From NCBI GenBank assembly GCA_017553505.1, contig JAFZLD010000014.1, positions 48,415 to 112,414 of the forward strand: a DNA stretch of 64,000 bases. The letters run 5' to 3'. The DNA is from Lachnospiraceae bacterium (GTDB taxonomy: Bacteria > Bacillota > Clostridia > Lachnospirales > Lachnospiraceae). The stretch's first letter is position 1. Each line of letters begins with the position of its first letter. Below the pieces are notes generated by a model. The model saw nothing but the letters and a program-made list of their open reading frames with translations, did not search any database and was not told where the DNA came from. Below, one piece after another: positions 33,864-42,329 of this stretch. The position numbers and the translations under genes were made by a program.

Positions 33864-33954
33864 GGCGGACTATTCGATGACAAGCGCATAGCGGCACCCA
33901 CCATCAGAGTTGTAAAAGGATGTCATCAATTATTGAGTGCCATGCACGTCCGCC
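33864..33954 (-). ncRNA. Candidate pseudoknotted leader RNA
   Basis: A 7-bp closing stem GGCGGAC/GTCCGCC brackets 77 nt. Inside, GGCAC (33941-33937 on the minus strand) pairs with GTGCC (33897-33893), and GATGACA (33927-33921) with TGTCATC (33882-33876). The two inner pairings cross, so they would form a pseudoknot. It ends about 30 nt before the start of the gene at 33835. It does not match a riboswitch class I know. Found by eye only. Confidence 0.35.
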
Positions 33955-33962
33955 AAATTTAA

Positions 33963-35987
33963 TTATACATCAAGCCAGTAGTTTTTTTCAACTATGCTGA
34001 CGGTGTTGTCTTTTTTCTCAAGGGAAAGCACCACTTCCGCGGTGTCGGCGCTGTCTGCGAGGGTAGCGTTCTGAGCCTTAATTAGGAGCTCCAGATAGCG
34101 TCTTGCGCTGAACTCAGAATACAGGATTTTGGTCACGTCGTCGTAGCCAAGTTCAGTATAGCTGCCTTTATTTAAGTATTCTTTGCCCACAAAAATCACG
34201 CGGCGAAGCTTGGTATCAAGCCACGCATACTCAAGTCGGCCAGACTGAAGCGCTGTTATATCATGGTTAAAGAAACAATTCTTTCTGTCATAAAGCTGCA
34301 CTTTAACGCCAAGTTTCTCGACCGCCATCATGCCGGTGAAGCCTTCGGAAAGATCGGTGAAATTGTGCTTGGGCTCTGTGTAGAAATCGTCCACCACAAA
34401 ACGCACGTAGTGGGGAAGCTCGCCGTTTCGAAGATCGACGTCAATATACTCGGCCGCGTTGCTGTGAGTAACGTCGCCGGAAGTCGCCATACCGCTGTCT
34501 CTGAACTCTCCGTTCCAGCCGATGTGCACCGATTCCTCTCTGCCGTCAAAATACCCTTCGGCATGAAGGTCAAGGTCGGCGCGCTCTTCTGTGGAGTTCC
34601 AGTACACGAAGAATCGCACTGTTGTCGCCTCATCCGGAATTCTGTAAGCAAATCCGCTCTGCAGGTAACCCGTAAGCGCGCTCTTGTCATTGCCCGCAAT
34701 CGTGGAGCGTGAAAGGTCCACGTCGCCTTCATCAATATAAACCTTCTTGCCCTGCCAGCCGGTATCTACGTGCTTCATCTTCTCTTCCATGAGACGCAGG
34801 AAAATGTTGTAAATCTGCAGTCTCTCACGCTCATAGCTCTCGAAAGGATGGCCAAAGAACACCAGACAAGTGTTGAGGGTCTGTGCACTGAGTTTCCCAG
34901 CCACAGGCAAAAGTCGCGAAAGAATCTCGTACTCGCCATATCCAAGCTTAATAAGACGGTTAATCTTCCTAAGCATAAGTCCCGGGCGCTTCGCAAGAAA
35001 GTCCAGCGCCTCTTCGGAACGAAGCTTAAGCAGTGCGTCCACCTGCGCCTCGAAAGACTTAAGCTCGCCCGTTCTGAGCCCGCGTATTGCCTCGGAGAAC
35101 TCCGGGTTCTTAGAGAAGCGGTTAAAGTCTATAACGGTAAGCAATTTAATGATTCGCTCACCCTTCTTGATACTAAGCTGCAGGTTCTCTCTGAAGTCGC
35201 CTGCGCCATAAGATTCAAACAGGCGCACGAGTTTCTTTTTCTCAGATGTGCGAAGGTGGAAACGTTTATGAGTAATCAGGTAATCCGCGCACTTCCACAC
35301 GTCACCCGTGTGTTTGCAGAATGCCTTCATGGAATCGATGAAATCCTCAGTCTCAAGCGTGTCAAAAGCAATCGCAAAGAGCGCCATCAAGTTCTGTTTA
35401 AAGGGCACCTGAAGTTCGGAAAGCCAGGTCTTACCAAGCTCGTGTTTGTAGGCAAGAGCCACGTAGGTCTTGTCGTCCTGCGACATGCGTTCTTTTTTCG
35501 AAAGAACTTTCTCGAGGCAGTAACGATATGCATCGTTCTCGTCGACAACCGTAAGAAACTTAAGGTTCAAAAGCGCCTCGTCCTTCTCGGTCTTCGCGGT
35601 GTCGGGAGTGTCCGGGAGCCAGCCCTTCTTAATCTTCACGCCGTACCAACGCTCAAGGCCGTAGGTGGACGTATAGTGACATATCTGGTGGAATCGGAAG
35701 GTTGCCTCGTCGATATTCATAAGAGTCGTGGGGAAGTCGGGGTACATGGGCTTCGCGCCGTGCATGTCGGCGGTACTCTCGACGTCCTTGTATATGGTTT
35801 CAATGGAATCTGAGGATGCAAGCTTAAGAAGAGCCTCTGCCCCCATGGAGTAGCCCAGAGTCTTAAGGTTTTCATTGGCAGTAACGGCCATTACGAGGCG
35901 CTCGTCCGTAAGCTCGTGAGTGCCTTCTCCCTTAATTACCACTGTTCTGAATGCCGCAAAAAGAAACTTCTCAAAATCCGTCATCAT
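33963..35987 (-). CDS. Large cytosolic protein with C-terminal TerD-like domain
   Basis: A 674-residue soluble protein. Residues about 1-430 are alpha-helical with repeated short helices (FRENLQLSIKKGERIIKLLT, GELKSFEAQVDALLKL). Residues about 440-590 resemble the TerD tellurium-resistance fold: RFFVYWNSTEERADLDLHAE and then VHIGWNGEFRD. This combination recalls the MXAN_6230/SCO0930 group linked to Ter stress systems, proposed to bind RNA. No other ter gene is near. The family call rests on my recall of motif order and is moderate. The gene downstream is the small membrane protein. Confidence 0.6.
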   Translation of the reverse strand: MMTDFEKFLFAAFRTVVIKGEGTHELTDERLVMAVTANENLKTLGYSMGAEALLKLASSDSIETIYKDVESTADMHGAKPMYPDFPTTLMNIDEATFRFHQICHYTSTYGLERWYGVKIKKGWLPDTPDTAKTEKDEALLNLKFLTVVDENDAYRYCLEKVLSKKERMSQDDKTYVALAYKHELGKTWLSELQVPFKQNLMALFAIAFDTLETEDFIDSMKAFCKHTGDVWKCADYLITHKRFHLRTSEKKKLVRLFESYGAGDFRENLQLSIKKGERIIKLLTVIDFNRFSKNPEFSEAIRGLRTGELKSFEAQVDALLKLRSEEALDFLAKRPGLMLRKINRLIKLGYGEYEILSRLLPVAGKLSAQTLNTCLVFFGHPFESYERERLQIYNIFLRLMEEKMKHVDTGWQGKKVYIDEGDVDLSRSTIAGNDKSALTGYLQSGFAYRIPDEATTVRFFVYWNSTEERADLDLHAEGYFDGREESVHIGWNGEFRDSGMATSGDVTHSNAAEYIDVDLRNGELPHYVRFVVDDFYTEPKHNFTDLSEGFTGMMAVEKLGVKVQLYDRKNCFFNHDITALQSGRLEYAWLDTKLRRVIFVGKEYLNKGSYTELGYDDVTKILYSEFSARRYLELLIKAQNATLADSADTAEVVLSLEKKDNTVSIVEKNYWLDV

Positions 35988-36029
35988 TGTTTAAGTGCCC
36001 CCATTAATCAGGTTTTCTTAATCCATAAT

Positions 36030-36062
36030 AACACAAAGGACAGGCCTGTGTGACCTGTCCCT
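36030..36062 (-). terminator. Terminator of the lipoprotein gene
   Basis: GGACAGG/CCTGTCC hairpin followed by UUUGUGUU on the minus strand, 18 nt after the stop codon at 36081. Confidence 0.7.
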
Positions 36063-36080
36063 GCAGTTAAAATTCAGCAT

Positions 36081-37064
36081 TTATTTGTATCCCTGCTCTA
36101 CCAGCCAGTCGGACATAATCTTGTGTGATTCCTCTTCGGAAACTACCTTGATACCTACATTGGTAAATGCCTGTCCGGCGGGGCTTGAAGCGTCATATTC
36201 TTCGCCGTCGAAGCCTTTGTAAAGGGTTACCATGATATCTTCAGCCTTGGGGTCTTCCTTAAGAGTGAACAGCGAAACGCTGAGGTCGTCTGTGTCAACG
36301 CTGCTTAAATCAACCTTGATGGGGTCCTTGGAAAAGCTTACGTAGTAGTCGGCTGCCATTACTTCGGTATTTTCTTCCCACTGTGAGATGAACTTGTAAT
36401 CACCGTTACCGTCTATAATCGCTACGTCTCCCACGTGCACGGAAGCACCTGCGGAACCGCCATTCATGATGTAACCGTCGCGTCCTACAGTAACTTCGCT
36501 GCGTGACCAGCTGTCTGCGTCGTATGCAATCTTAAGGGCACCGTCCTTCTCCACGATTACCATGTCGACGGTGAAATCTTCAATGCCTTCCACGGGAAGT
36601 TCGATGCGAACGTGAAGTTCTTCCTTACCGTCCATACCGCAGTCAATATATTCTTTGTAAATCTCGCCGAGTGTGGGGCGCTTGTCCCAGCCGTTCTGCT
36701 CCATGTTGTCGGAAAGATTGGTAATGATCTCGTTAAGTGTGTAAGACTCGCCTGCGGTCATGGCATTTGTAAATGTGTAGTACTGGCCCTTGTCGCCTTC
36801 GGCGGTAACCATAGCCTTGGCTTCGCCTGCCATAAATGCTTCGTACAAAGCCTGACCTGTTAATTTCTCTTCATCTGAGGCTGTGCTTGCGCCGGTGTCC
36901 TCCGTAGATGTCTCAACGGATGCCTCTGAGCTTACAGAAGTCTCTGTGCTCTCGATAGGTGTCTCACTGATGGAGCTTACCGTCGTTTCATCCTTCTTCT
37001 CACATCCTGCCAAAGCAAGAATGAGTGCCATTGTCAATGTTACTGAAAGTATTCTTCTCTTCAT
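36081..37064 (-). CDS. Surface lipoprotein, unknown
   Basis: A 327-residue exported protein. The signal peptide MKRRILSVTLTMALILALAG ends in a lipobox with the cysteine at residue 21 (LAGC), followed by an acidic Ser/Thr/Glu linker to about residue 65. The mature domain is beta-rich, with no family recognised; LGEIYKEYIDCGMDGKEELH and VHVGDVAIIDGNGDYKFIS are the most distinct segments. The linker is like those of two other lipoproteins in the window (8006 and 25770). The ATG at 37064 follows GGAGAGGAG; the open frame to 37088 begins with a TTG inside that site. Confidence 0.8.
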   Translation of the reverse strand: MKRRILSVTLTMALILALAGCEKKDETTVSSISETPIESTETSVSSEASVETSTEDTGASTASDEEKLTGQALYEAFMAGEAKAMVTAEGDKGQYYTFTNAMTAGESYTLNEIITNLSDNMEQNGWDKRPTLGEIYKEYIDCGMDGKEELHVRIELPVEGIEDFTVDMVIVEKDGALKIAYDADSWSRSEVTVGRDGYIMNGGSAGASVHVGDVAIIDGNGDYKFISQWEENTEVMAADYYVSFSKDPIKVDLSSVDTDDLSVSLFTLKEDPKAEDIMVTLYKGFDGEEYDASSPAGQAFTNVGIKVVSEEESHKIMSDWLVEQGYK

Positions 37065-37173
37065 ACTTTTATACTCCTCTCCTCTCAAATATATCCTAGA
37101 TTATATTGCACAATTATTAATATCTCCATAACAATCTTCCCAAAAAAATATTAAAATCCCCGCAATTTTGATG

Positions 37174-37179
37174 TATAAT
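37174..37179 (+). promoter_or_regulatory. -10 element immediately before a start codon
   Basis: TATAAT ends six bases before the ATG at 37186. Transcription would start at or next to that ATG, giving a leaderless message. The -35 region is weak. Confidence 0.4.
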
Positions 37180-37185
37180 TGCCTC

Positions 37186-37572
37186 ATGGCCGGATTAATA
37201 TATGATGCAAGAAAAATAATGGTATACGAAGATTTGAAGTATCTGGCGGAGTTTAGCGGTAAGCCCGCGGACTTTGCGGATACGTTATGGGCTGAGTTTC
37301 TGAATAAGGCTGAGCTCTATGAAGAATTTCTTTATTATATAGACCACAAGAGTCTTAAAGACAAGTTTGAGTTCCGCGGTTATTTCTTATCTGATATATA
37401 TGTTTACCTGTTAGGTGAATATAAGATGTTTAAAGACATCGGCAAGAACGGTTCCGAATGCAGCAAAGAATGGCTCATTCTCGAAACCTTCATGGAAATG
37501 GCTCATTTTATAAACGACCCCGATAACTATATTAAGAAACTTGAAGCGGGGCGCGGCATGGATATTATGTAG
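37186..37572 (+). CDS. Small cytosolic protein, unknown
   Basis: A 128-residue soluble protein, acidic and helical (ADTLWAEFLNKAELYEEFLYYI in the middle), without membrane segment or known motif. The ATG at 37186 has no ribosome site but sits six bases after a TATAAT, so it may be made from a leaderless message; an internal ATG at 37219 is the alternative. It is a lone plus-strand gene with its own terminator and is divergent from the lipoprotein gene. Confidence 0.65.
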   Translation: MAGLIYDARKIMVYEDLKYLAEFSGKPADFADTLWAEFLNKAELYEEFLYYIDHKSLKDKFEFRGYFLSDIYVYLLGEYKMFKDIGKNGSECSKEWLILETFMEMAHFINDPDNYIKKLEAGRGMDIM

Positions 37573-37575
37573 GTA

Positions 37576-37604
37576 AGGACCCGGTGATGCGGGTTCTTTT
37601 TTTG
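37576..37604 (+). terminator. Terminator of the 128-residue protein gene
   Basis: GGACCCG/CGGGTTC hairpin followed by seven T's. Confidence 0.85.
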
Positions 37605-37611
37605 AAAAAAA

Positions 37612-37658
37612 GGCAAAAATATGGAGAGGACATCCTGCTGTTACTGATGCCCTCTCCT
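37612..37658 (-). terminator. Terminator of the orphan unit
   Basis: GGAGAGGxCATC/GGATGxCCTCTCC hairpin with a 10-nt loop followed by AUAUUUUUGCC on the minus strand. Confidence 0.75.
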
Positions 37659-37903
37659 AAAGAAATATCTCGTCCAATGGACTAATCCTGCCTTTCTCTT
37701 CTCATCTTTCCACGTATTGTTTTGTACTCGTTGTACTTGGCGTCCTGTATCCAACCGCCTGTATTACTATGTACTCGATCTAAGAAGTGATATATATTGG
37801 ATTTAAATTAAGTAGTAAGGTGGACTGTACCTCCTTTTCTTAAGATCTGTATTAAGTTTTGTTCTCTTCCTTTCTGAAGATTCTCTCTTCTGTTTGTATC
37901 TAG
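37612..37903 (-). ncRNA. Orphan transcription unit, small RNA or undetected small gene
   Basis: A strong promoter (37904-37932) and a strong hairpin terminator (37612-37658) bracket about 290 nt on the minus strand. An AAGGAGGT ribosome-site-like word lies at about 37830, but no ATG, GTG or TTG follows for nearly 100 nt. A frame read to 37684 ends GGWIQDAKYNEYKTIRGKM plus a short basic tail and looks protein-like, yet it has no usual start codon. It could be a regulatory RNA, a gene with an odd start or a decayed gene. Confidence 0.45.
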
Positions 37904-37932
37904 ACTATATCATTTCGCCGTTAAATTGTCAA
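37904..37932 (-). promoter_or_regulatory. Near-consensus promoter of the orphan unit
   Basis: TTGACA (37932-37927) and TATAGT (37909-37904) with exactly 17 bp between, one of the best promoters in the window. Confidence 0.7.
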
Positions 37933-38071
37933 GTAACTTTATAATTTCTTAATAAATTTATAGTTAATTATGCCGTTATAGTCTGAATTGTCTTTACATT
38001 TTGATTCTTTTGAACAATTCAAACTGTTACTGAAATTGATTTCCCGTAAAATAAGGGGTTTCGAAGGGCAC

Positions 38072-38098
38072 AAAAAAGGCACCTAAAAAGGTGCCCTT
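38072..38098 (-). terminator. Terminator of the aspartate-family operon
   Basis: GGCACCT/AGGTGCC hairpin followed by UUUUUUGUG on the minus strand, after aspartokinase. Confidence 0.85.
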
Positions 38099-38123
38099 TT
38101 GTCTGAAAATTAAGTTCAATTTA

Positions 38124-39452
38124 TTAGAGTCTTGCTACTACAAAAATGTCATAAATGGCCTTGATGGCTGCTTCGAAATCTGCGTTATCGACACCGATGA
38201 TGATGTTTAACTCACTGGAACCCTGATCGATCATCTTAACGTTAACGTCCGCATGAGCAAGTGCTGAGAAGATACGACCTGCGGTACCGCGGGTGGACTT
38301 CATGCCACGACCTACGACTGCGATAAGTGCAAGGTCTGCTTCAATCTCGATGGTGTCGGGATCTGCAAGGCGGTGAATAGCGGATACTACCTGCTGCTCC
38401 TTGTCCATGAATTCGTCCTGGTGAACGAATACTGTCATGGTATCGATACCTGAAGGCATATGCTCAAAGGAAATGCCGCTGTCTTCGAAAGCCTGAAGAA
38501 CCTTTCTGCCGAATCCGACTTCGGAGTTCATCATGTCTTTCTCTATATTAATAGAACAAAAGCCTTTACGTCCTGCCACACCGGTAATGGTGTACTTGGA
38601 CTTCTGGCAGGTACTCTCAACAATCCATGTACCGCCGTCCTGAGGGGAATTGGTATTGCGAATGTTAATCGGGATGCCTTCGCGTCTTACGGGGAAGATA
38701 GCGTCTTCGTGAAGTACGCCTGCGCCCATGTATGAAAGCTCGCGAAGCTCTCTGTAAGTGATGGTCTCGATAACTTCGGGATTCTCGATGATACGGGGAT
38801 CTGCGATAAGGAAGCCCGATACGTCTGTCCAGTTCTCGTATACGTCAGCTTTGCAAGCTCTTGCAACGATGGAACCGGTGATGTCGGAACCGCCTCTTGA
38901 AAATGTCTTAATGGTGCCGTCGGGTAAAGAACCATAGAAGCCTGGAATTACGGCATTCACACAGGTCTTAAGCTTCTCGGACAATACCTTATTGGTAAGC
39001 TCTGAATCAAAGTCACCGTTAGCGGTAAACTTAATAACCTCAGCCGCATCGATGAACTCATATCCGAGATAGTCTGCCATGATGATACCGTTTAAGTATT
39101 CACCTCTGGAAGCTGCGTAGTCGCGACCTGCCTTCTTAATGAAATTCTCGCGGATGGTCTTAAACTCATCGTCCAAAGAAAGCTTAAGCGCAAGTCCGTC
39201 GATAATCTCCTGGTAACGCGCCTTGATATCCGCAAGGTCCGCATCCATCTTTTCTACTCCGCCCTTGCCTGATACATTCGCATAGCAGGCATAAAGCATA
39301 TCAGTTACCTTTTTATCTTTGGAAAAACGCTTACCGGGGGCGGAAGGAACGACGAAGTGTCTGTCCTTATCATCGGTAATGATCTTCCCTACCTTCTTAA
39401 ACTGCTCAGCACTCGCAAGTGAGCTGCCGCCGAATTTAACAACTTTATTCAT
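38124..39452 (-). CDS. Aspartokinase
   Basis: A 442-residue kinase that phosphorylates aspartate, the entry to lysine, threonine and methionine synthesis. It begins VVKFGGSSLASAEQFKKVG; the substrate loop is FSRGGSDITGSIVARA (about residues 188-203), with DVYENWTDVSGF after it. Two ACT domains for feedback control fill the last 150 residues (AVVGRGMKSTRGTAGRIFSA). It is the third gene of ACT-hom-aspartokinase. That order suggests a threonine/methionine-branch isozyme, but the inhibitor cannot be read from sequence. Confidence 0.94.
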   Translation of the reverse strand: MNKVVKFGGSSLASAEQFKKVGKIITDDKDRHFVVPSAPGKRFSKDKKVTDMLYACYANVSGKGGVEKMDADLADIKARYQEIIDGLALKLSLDDEFKTIRENFIKKAGRDYAASRGEYLNGIIMADYLGYEFIDAAEVIKFTANGDFDSELTNKVLSEKLKTCVNAVIPGFYGSLPDGTIKTFSRGGSDITGSIVARACKADVYENWTDVSGFLIADPRIIENPEVIETITYRELRELSYMGAGVLHEDAIFPVRREGIPINIRNTNSPQDGGTWIVESTCQKSKYTITGVAGRKGFCSINIEKDMMNSEVGFGRKVLQAFEDSGISFEHMPSGIDTMTVFVHQDEFMDKEQQVVSAIHRLADPDTIEIEADLALIAVVGRGMKSTRGTAGRIFSALAHADVNVKMIDQGSSELNIIIGVDNADFEAAIKAIYDIFVVARL

Positions 39453-39494
39453 ATATTCACCTCACAGCAGAGAACACTCCGGCTCTCTACACCT

Positions 39495-40703
39495 TTATTT
39501 TTCCACTCTTAAGTAATTAAGGGTAGTACCCATTTTTGCTTTTTTGCTTGCAAAATCTGCTTCGGAAAGTTCGCAGGTCATAAATGCATACTCATCGAAG
39601 TATCCTGCATCAACTTCCGTAACCTCTCCGTCGAAAGCATTGATTGCATCCTGCTTAAGCTCTGCGCCTACGCGGACAAAGAAAACTTTCTTGGAAGCCT
39701 GATATCCGGGAAGGTTAATCTCTTCGTCAATCCAGTTGCAAGGGATGTGCTTGCCGTTACTCTTGGCACACTCAACCACGTCGCCGCATACAGCACTGGC
39801 GGTGGGAAGCTTGCCGGCGCCGCGACCCATAAACATCGCATCATCTAACATATTGCCGCGCACAAGGATTGCATTGTAAACGTCGTCAACATTGTAAAGG
39901 GGATTGCCCTTCTTAACAAGGTAAGGAGCCACAAGAGCAAAAGCACCTGTAGGTCTGTCCTCGTACTTGGCAAGAAGCTTAATCTTCATTTTAAGCTGTT
40001 CCGCATACTTAATGTCGCGGGCGGTAATATTGGTAATACCTTCGGTGGGAACCTTTGCAAAATCAACGGTCTTGCCGCATACCACCGAAGCTAAAATTGC
40101 TATCTTTCTCGCTGCATCGTGACCTTCGATGTCAGCCTCGGGATGAAGCTCTGCGTAGCCTAAAGCCTGAGCTTCCTTGAGTACTTCGTCAAAGTCGGAG
40201 CCTTCGTAAGTCATCTTGGTAAGCATGTAGTTAGTCGTACCGTTAACGATACCTACAACGCTTAAAATATGGTCTGCGGTAACAGAGCTCTCAAGCGCTC
40301 TGATAATCGGAATACCGCCGCCTGTGGATGCCTCAAACTTATAAGAACAGTTATGAGCCTTGGCAAGCTCGATAAGTTCGGGACCGTGAAGAGCCACAAG
40401 CTCTTTATTGGAAGTGCAGACGCTCTTGCCTGCCTCAAGTGCCATCTTGGTATACTTGTAAGCGTAAGTCGCGCCCCCCATTGTCTCGCACACGATGTCG
40501 ATTTCGGGATCGTTAACAATCGCCTCAACCTCGTGAACCACAAGCTTTTCAAAGGGGTCGCCGGGAAACTCTCTTAAGTCAAGGATTGCCTTAACCTTAA
40601 CGTCGTCGCCCACGTTCTTCTTAATTACTTCAGCGTTCTGAGTAAGTACCTCTACGACGCCGCTTCCGACGGTGCCGTAACCAAAAACTCCAACATTAAT
40701 CAT
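39495..40703 (-). CDS. hom: Homoserine dehydrogenase
   Basis: A 402-residue enzyme that reduces aspartate semialdehyde to homoserine. The NAD(P)-binding turn is GVFGYGTVGSGVVEVL at the N-terminus. The catalytic segment includes STGGGIPIIRALE, NGTTNYMLTKM and LGYAELHPEADIEGHDAARK, with the catalytic lysine in the last. The C-terminal 70 residues keep an ACT-like strand pattern but are shorter than in the common 430-residue form. It lies 42 nt before aspartokinase. Confidence 0.94.
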   Translation of the reverse strand: MINVGVFGYGTVGSGVVEVLTQNAEVIKKNVGDDVKVKAILDLREFPGDPFEKLVVHEVEAIVNDPEIDIVCETMGGATYAYKYTKMALEAGKSVCTSNKELVALHGPELIELAKAHNCSYKFEASTGGGIPIIRALESSVTADHILSVVGIVNGTTNYMLTKMTYEGSDFDEVLKEAQALGYAELHPEADIEGHDAARKIAILASVVCGKTVDFAKVPTEGITNITARDIKYAEQLKMKIKLLAKYEDRPTGAFALVAPYLVKKGNPLYNVDDVYNAILVRGNMLDDAMFMGRGAGKLPTASAVCGDVVECAKSNGKHIPCNWIDEEINLPGYQASKKVFFVRVGAELKQDAINAFDGEVTEVDAGYFDEYAFMTCELSEADFASKKAKMGTTLNYLRVEK

Positions 40704-40738
40704 TTCAACCGATATCCTTTACATTTATAATTTCTTGC

Positions 40739-41182
40739 CTATTCTTTGGCAATAATCTTTACATAGTGAATGCCGCGCTGGGCTTCCATTTCTTCAAGCA
40801 TCTGCGATACGTCGAGGGTCGTCTCGAGAATCTGTATGCTTATGGACAAAGAAGCCATTCCGTTAATCGGAATACTCTGGTGAATCGTCAGGATGTTGGC
40901 GCCGTGATCGGCGATAATCTTGAGGACGTCCGAAAGTACACCGGGCTCATCGTCCATTTGAAATGTAATTGTAATCGTGGTACCCTGAGAGTTGTCGTGG
41001 AACTCCATTATGTCGTCCTTGTATTTGTAAAAAGAAGAACGACTGATGCCCACCTGCTCCACCGCTTCCTGAATGGTGGAAACCTTGTGGGTTTCAAGAA
41101 GTCTCTTAGCCTCTACAACGCTAAGTAACACCTCGGGAACCGCCTTTTTTCTCAGTACGTAGTATTCAGATTTCTCTGCCAT
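40739..41182 (-). CDS. ACT-domain protein (UPF0735/PheB type), first gene of the homoserine operon
   Basis: A 147-residue protein with a small helix-turn-helix-like N-terminal part (TIQEAVEQVGISRSSFYKYK, about residues 36-55) and one ACT domain from residue 69 (TITFQMDDEPGVLSDVLKII). In Firmicutes this protein commonly precedes hom and is thought to sense an amino acid and regulate the pathway; its exact role is not established. It starts close to a promoter at 41225-41253 and is 35 nt before hom. Confidence 0.9.
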   Translation of the reverse strand: MAEKSEYYVLRKKAVPEVLLSVVEAKRLLETHKVSTIQEAVEQVGISRSSFYKYKDDIMEFHDNSQGTTITITFQMDDEPGVLSDVLKIIADHGANILTIHQSIPINGMASLSISIQILETTLDVSQMLEEMEAQRGIHYVKIIAKE

Positions 41183-41224
41183 GCTTGTCTTCCTTTCGCG
41201 TACAGTTGTGCGCTCATGGAAGAT

Positions 41225-41253
41225 AGTCTATCATACGTTCACGCTTTAATCAA
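41225..41253 (-). promoter_or_regulatory. Promoter of the ACT-hom-aspartokinase operon
   Basis: TTGATT (41253-41248) and TAGACT (41230-41225), 17 bp apart on the minus strand, about 42 bp before the first gene. Confidence 0.55.
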
Positions 41254-41321
41254 CTAAAATCTTTACTATTTTTTGAACTCTTTTATCGGGGTTTTGTGCA
41301 ATTGCCACAAAAGCCCGTAAA

Positions 41322-42305
41322 TCAGTACTTTTTGACACTAACTTCGCCGCTTGAAAGGGTCTCTTCGTGTCCGTCGTCGTAGCGCACCGTGAGGCCGCAG
41401 TTGTCGTCAATGCCCGTGACGAGCGCATATTTTGCCTTGGCGTTTTCTTTGAACGTTTCTACGCGGACATACTTACCGATGAGCATGGAAAGGTCGCGGT
41501 ACTCCTGTACAAAGTCGGGGTGGTCGCCTTTGATGTAAGAAAGGAGCTCCGCTATGAATGTTGCACAAAGCTTCTCGCGGGCGTCCGGCTGCCTATCGTT
41601 GAGGAGGTAGCCTGCGATGTCCTTAAGCTTGCTGGGGAAGCCTTCGTAAGGGTCGTAGATGTTGGTGCCGGCGCCGATTACCACGTGGGAAAGGCTCATG
41701 TCCTCTACAGATGCTATTCCTTCCGTAAGAATGCCTGCGACCTTCTTGTCGCCCAAGAATATGTCGTTAACCCACTTTATCTTAGTATCGATTCCGAGAG
41801 CGCTTTTAATGGACTTGCTGAGAGCTACCGCGGTCATACATGTATAAAGTGCCGCTTCCGAGAAGTCTGCCTTGGGGTAGATTAAGAAACTCATGTAGAT
41901 TCCGGTGTCCTTGGGCGAGTAGAACTCTCGTCCTCTTCTGCCTCTGCCTGCGGTCTGTCTGCCGGCGATGAACACGGCTTCCTCTCCCGGATGCTCCTTG
42001 GCGTATTTGAGGGCTTCGTCGTTGGTGGAGCCGACTTCGTCGTAGATAAAGAGTTTAGGCGTATTCGCGCCGGTCTCCGCAAGATAAGCTACTATCTTCT
42101 CGGCGTCGATGGATTCCTGCACGACTTTCAGTCTGTAGCCTCTGTTGGTGACTGCCTCGATCTCATGTCCGTCTTTTTCAAGTGCCTTGATGCCCTTCCA
42201 AACCGCCGCGCGGGTTACAAAGAGGCGCTTTGCAATGTCTTCGCCCGAGATAAAGTCGGTGCCGTTTTCTTTTAATATGTTAAGAATTTCGTCTTTGGTC
42301 TTCAT
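41322..42305 (-). CDS. birA: Biotin-protein ligase and biotin repressor BirA
   Basis: A 327-residue bifunctional protein. Residues 1-65 are a winged helix (ISGEDIAKRLFVTRAAVWKG, then HEIEAVTNRGYRL). The ligase core holds DEVGSTNDEALKYA, the biotinyl-AMP loop AGRQTAGRGRRGREFYSP and IKWVNDIFLGDKKVAGILTE. It attaches biotin to carboxylases and, when loaded with biotinyl-AMP, represses uptake genes. The ATG at 42305 follows GGAGAAAAAG; upstream codons to 42359 are not family-like. It is divergent from bioY, with TGTAAAC half-sites in the gap. Confidence 0.94.
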   Translation of the reverse strand: MKTKDEILNILKENGTDFISGEDIAKRLFVTRAAVWKGIKALEKDGHEIEAVTNRGYRLKVVQESIDAEKIVAYLAETGANTPKLFIYDEVGSTNDEALKYAKEHPGEEAVFIAGRQTAGRGRRGREFYSPKDTGIYMSFLIYPKADFSEAALYTCMTAVALSKSIKSALGIDTKIKWVNDIFLGDKKVAGILTEGIASVEDMSLSHVVIGAGTNIYDPYEGFPSKLKDIAGYLLNDRQPDAREKLCATFIAELLSYIKGDHPDFVQEYRDLSMLIGKYVRVETFKENAKAKYALVTGIDDNCGLTVRYDDGHEETLSSGEVSVKKY

Positions 42306-42329
42306 GACTTTTTCTCCGTTTTTCCGTGA

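Larger units (their letters stand above)
37605..38123. other. Intergenic region of 519 bp
   Basis: Contains the orphan transcription unit described at 37612-37932. From 37933 to about 38060 it is AT-rich with no recognised feature. It closes with the aspartokinase terminator. Confidence 0.6.

Noticed and set aside
34770-35813. 347-codon plus-strand frame inside the TerD-like gene
   Set aside because: Shadow frame with no ribosome site or family features; the minus-strand gene covers it fully.
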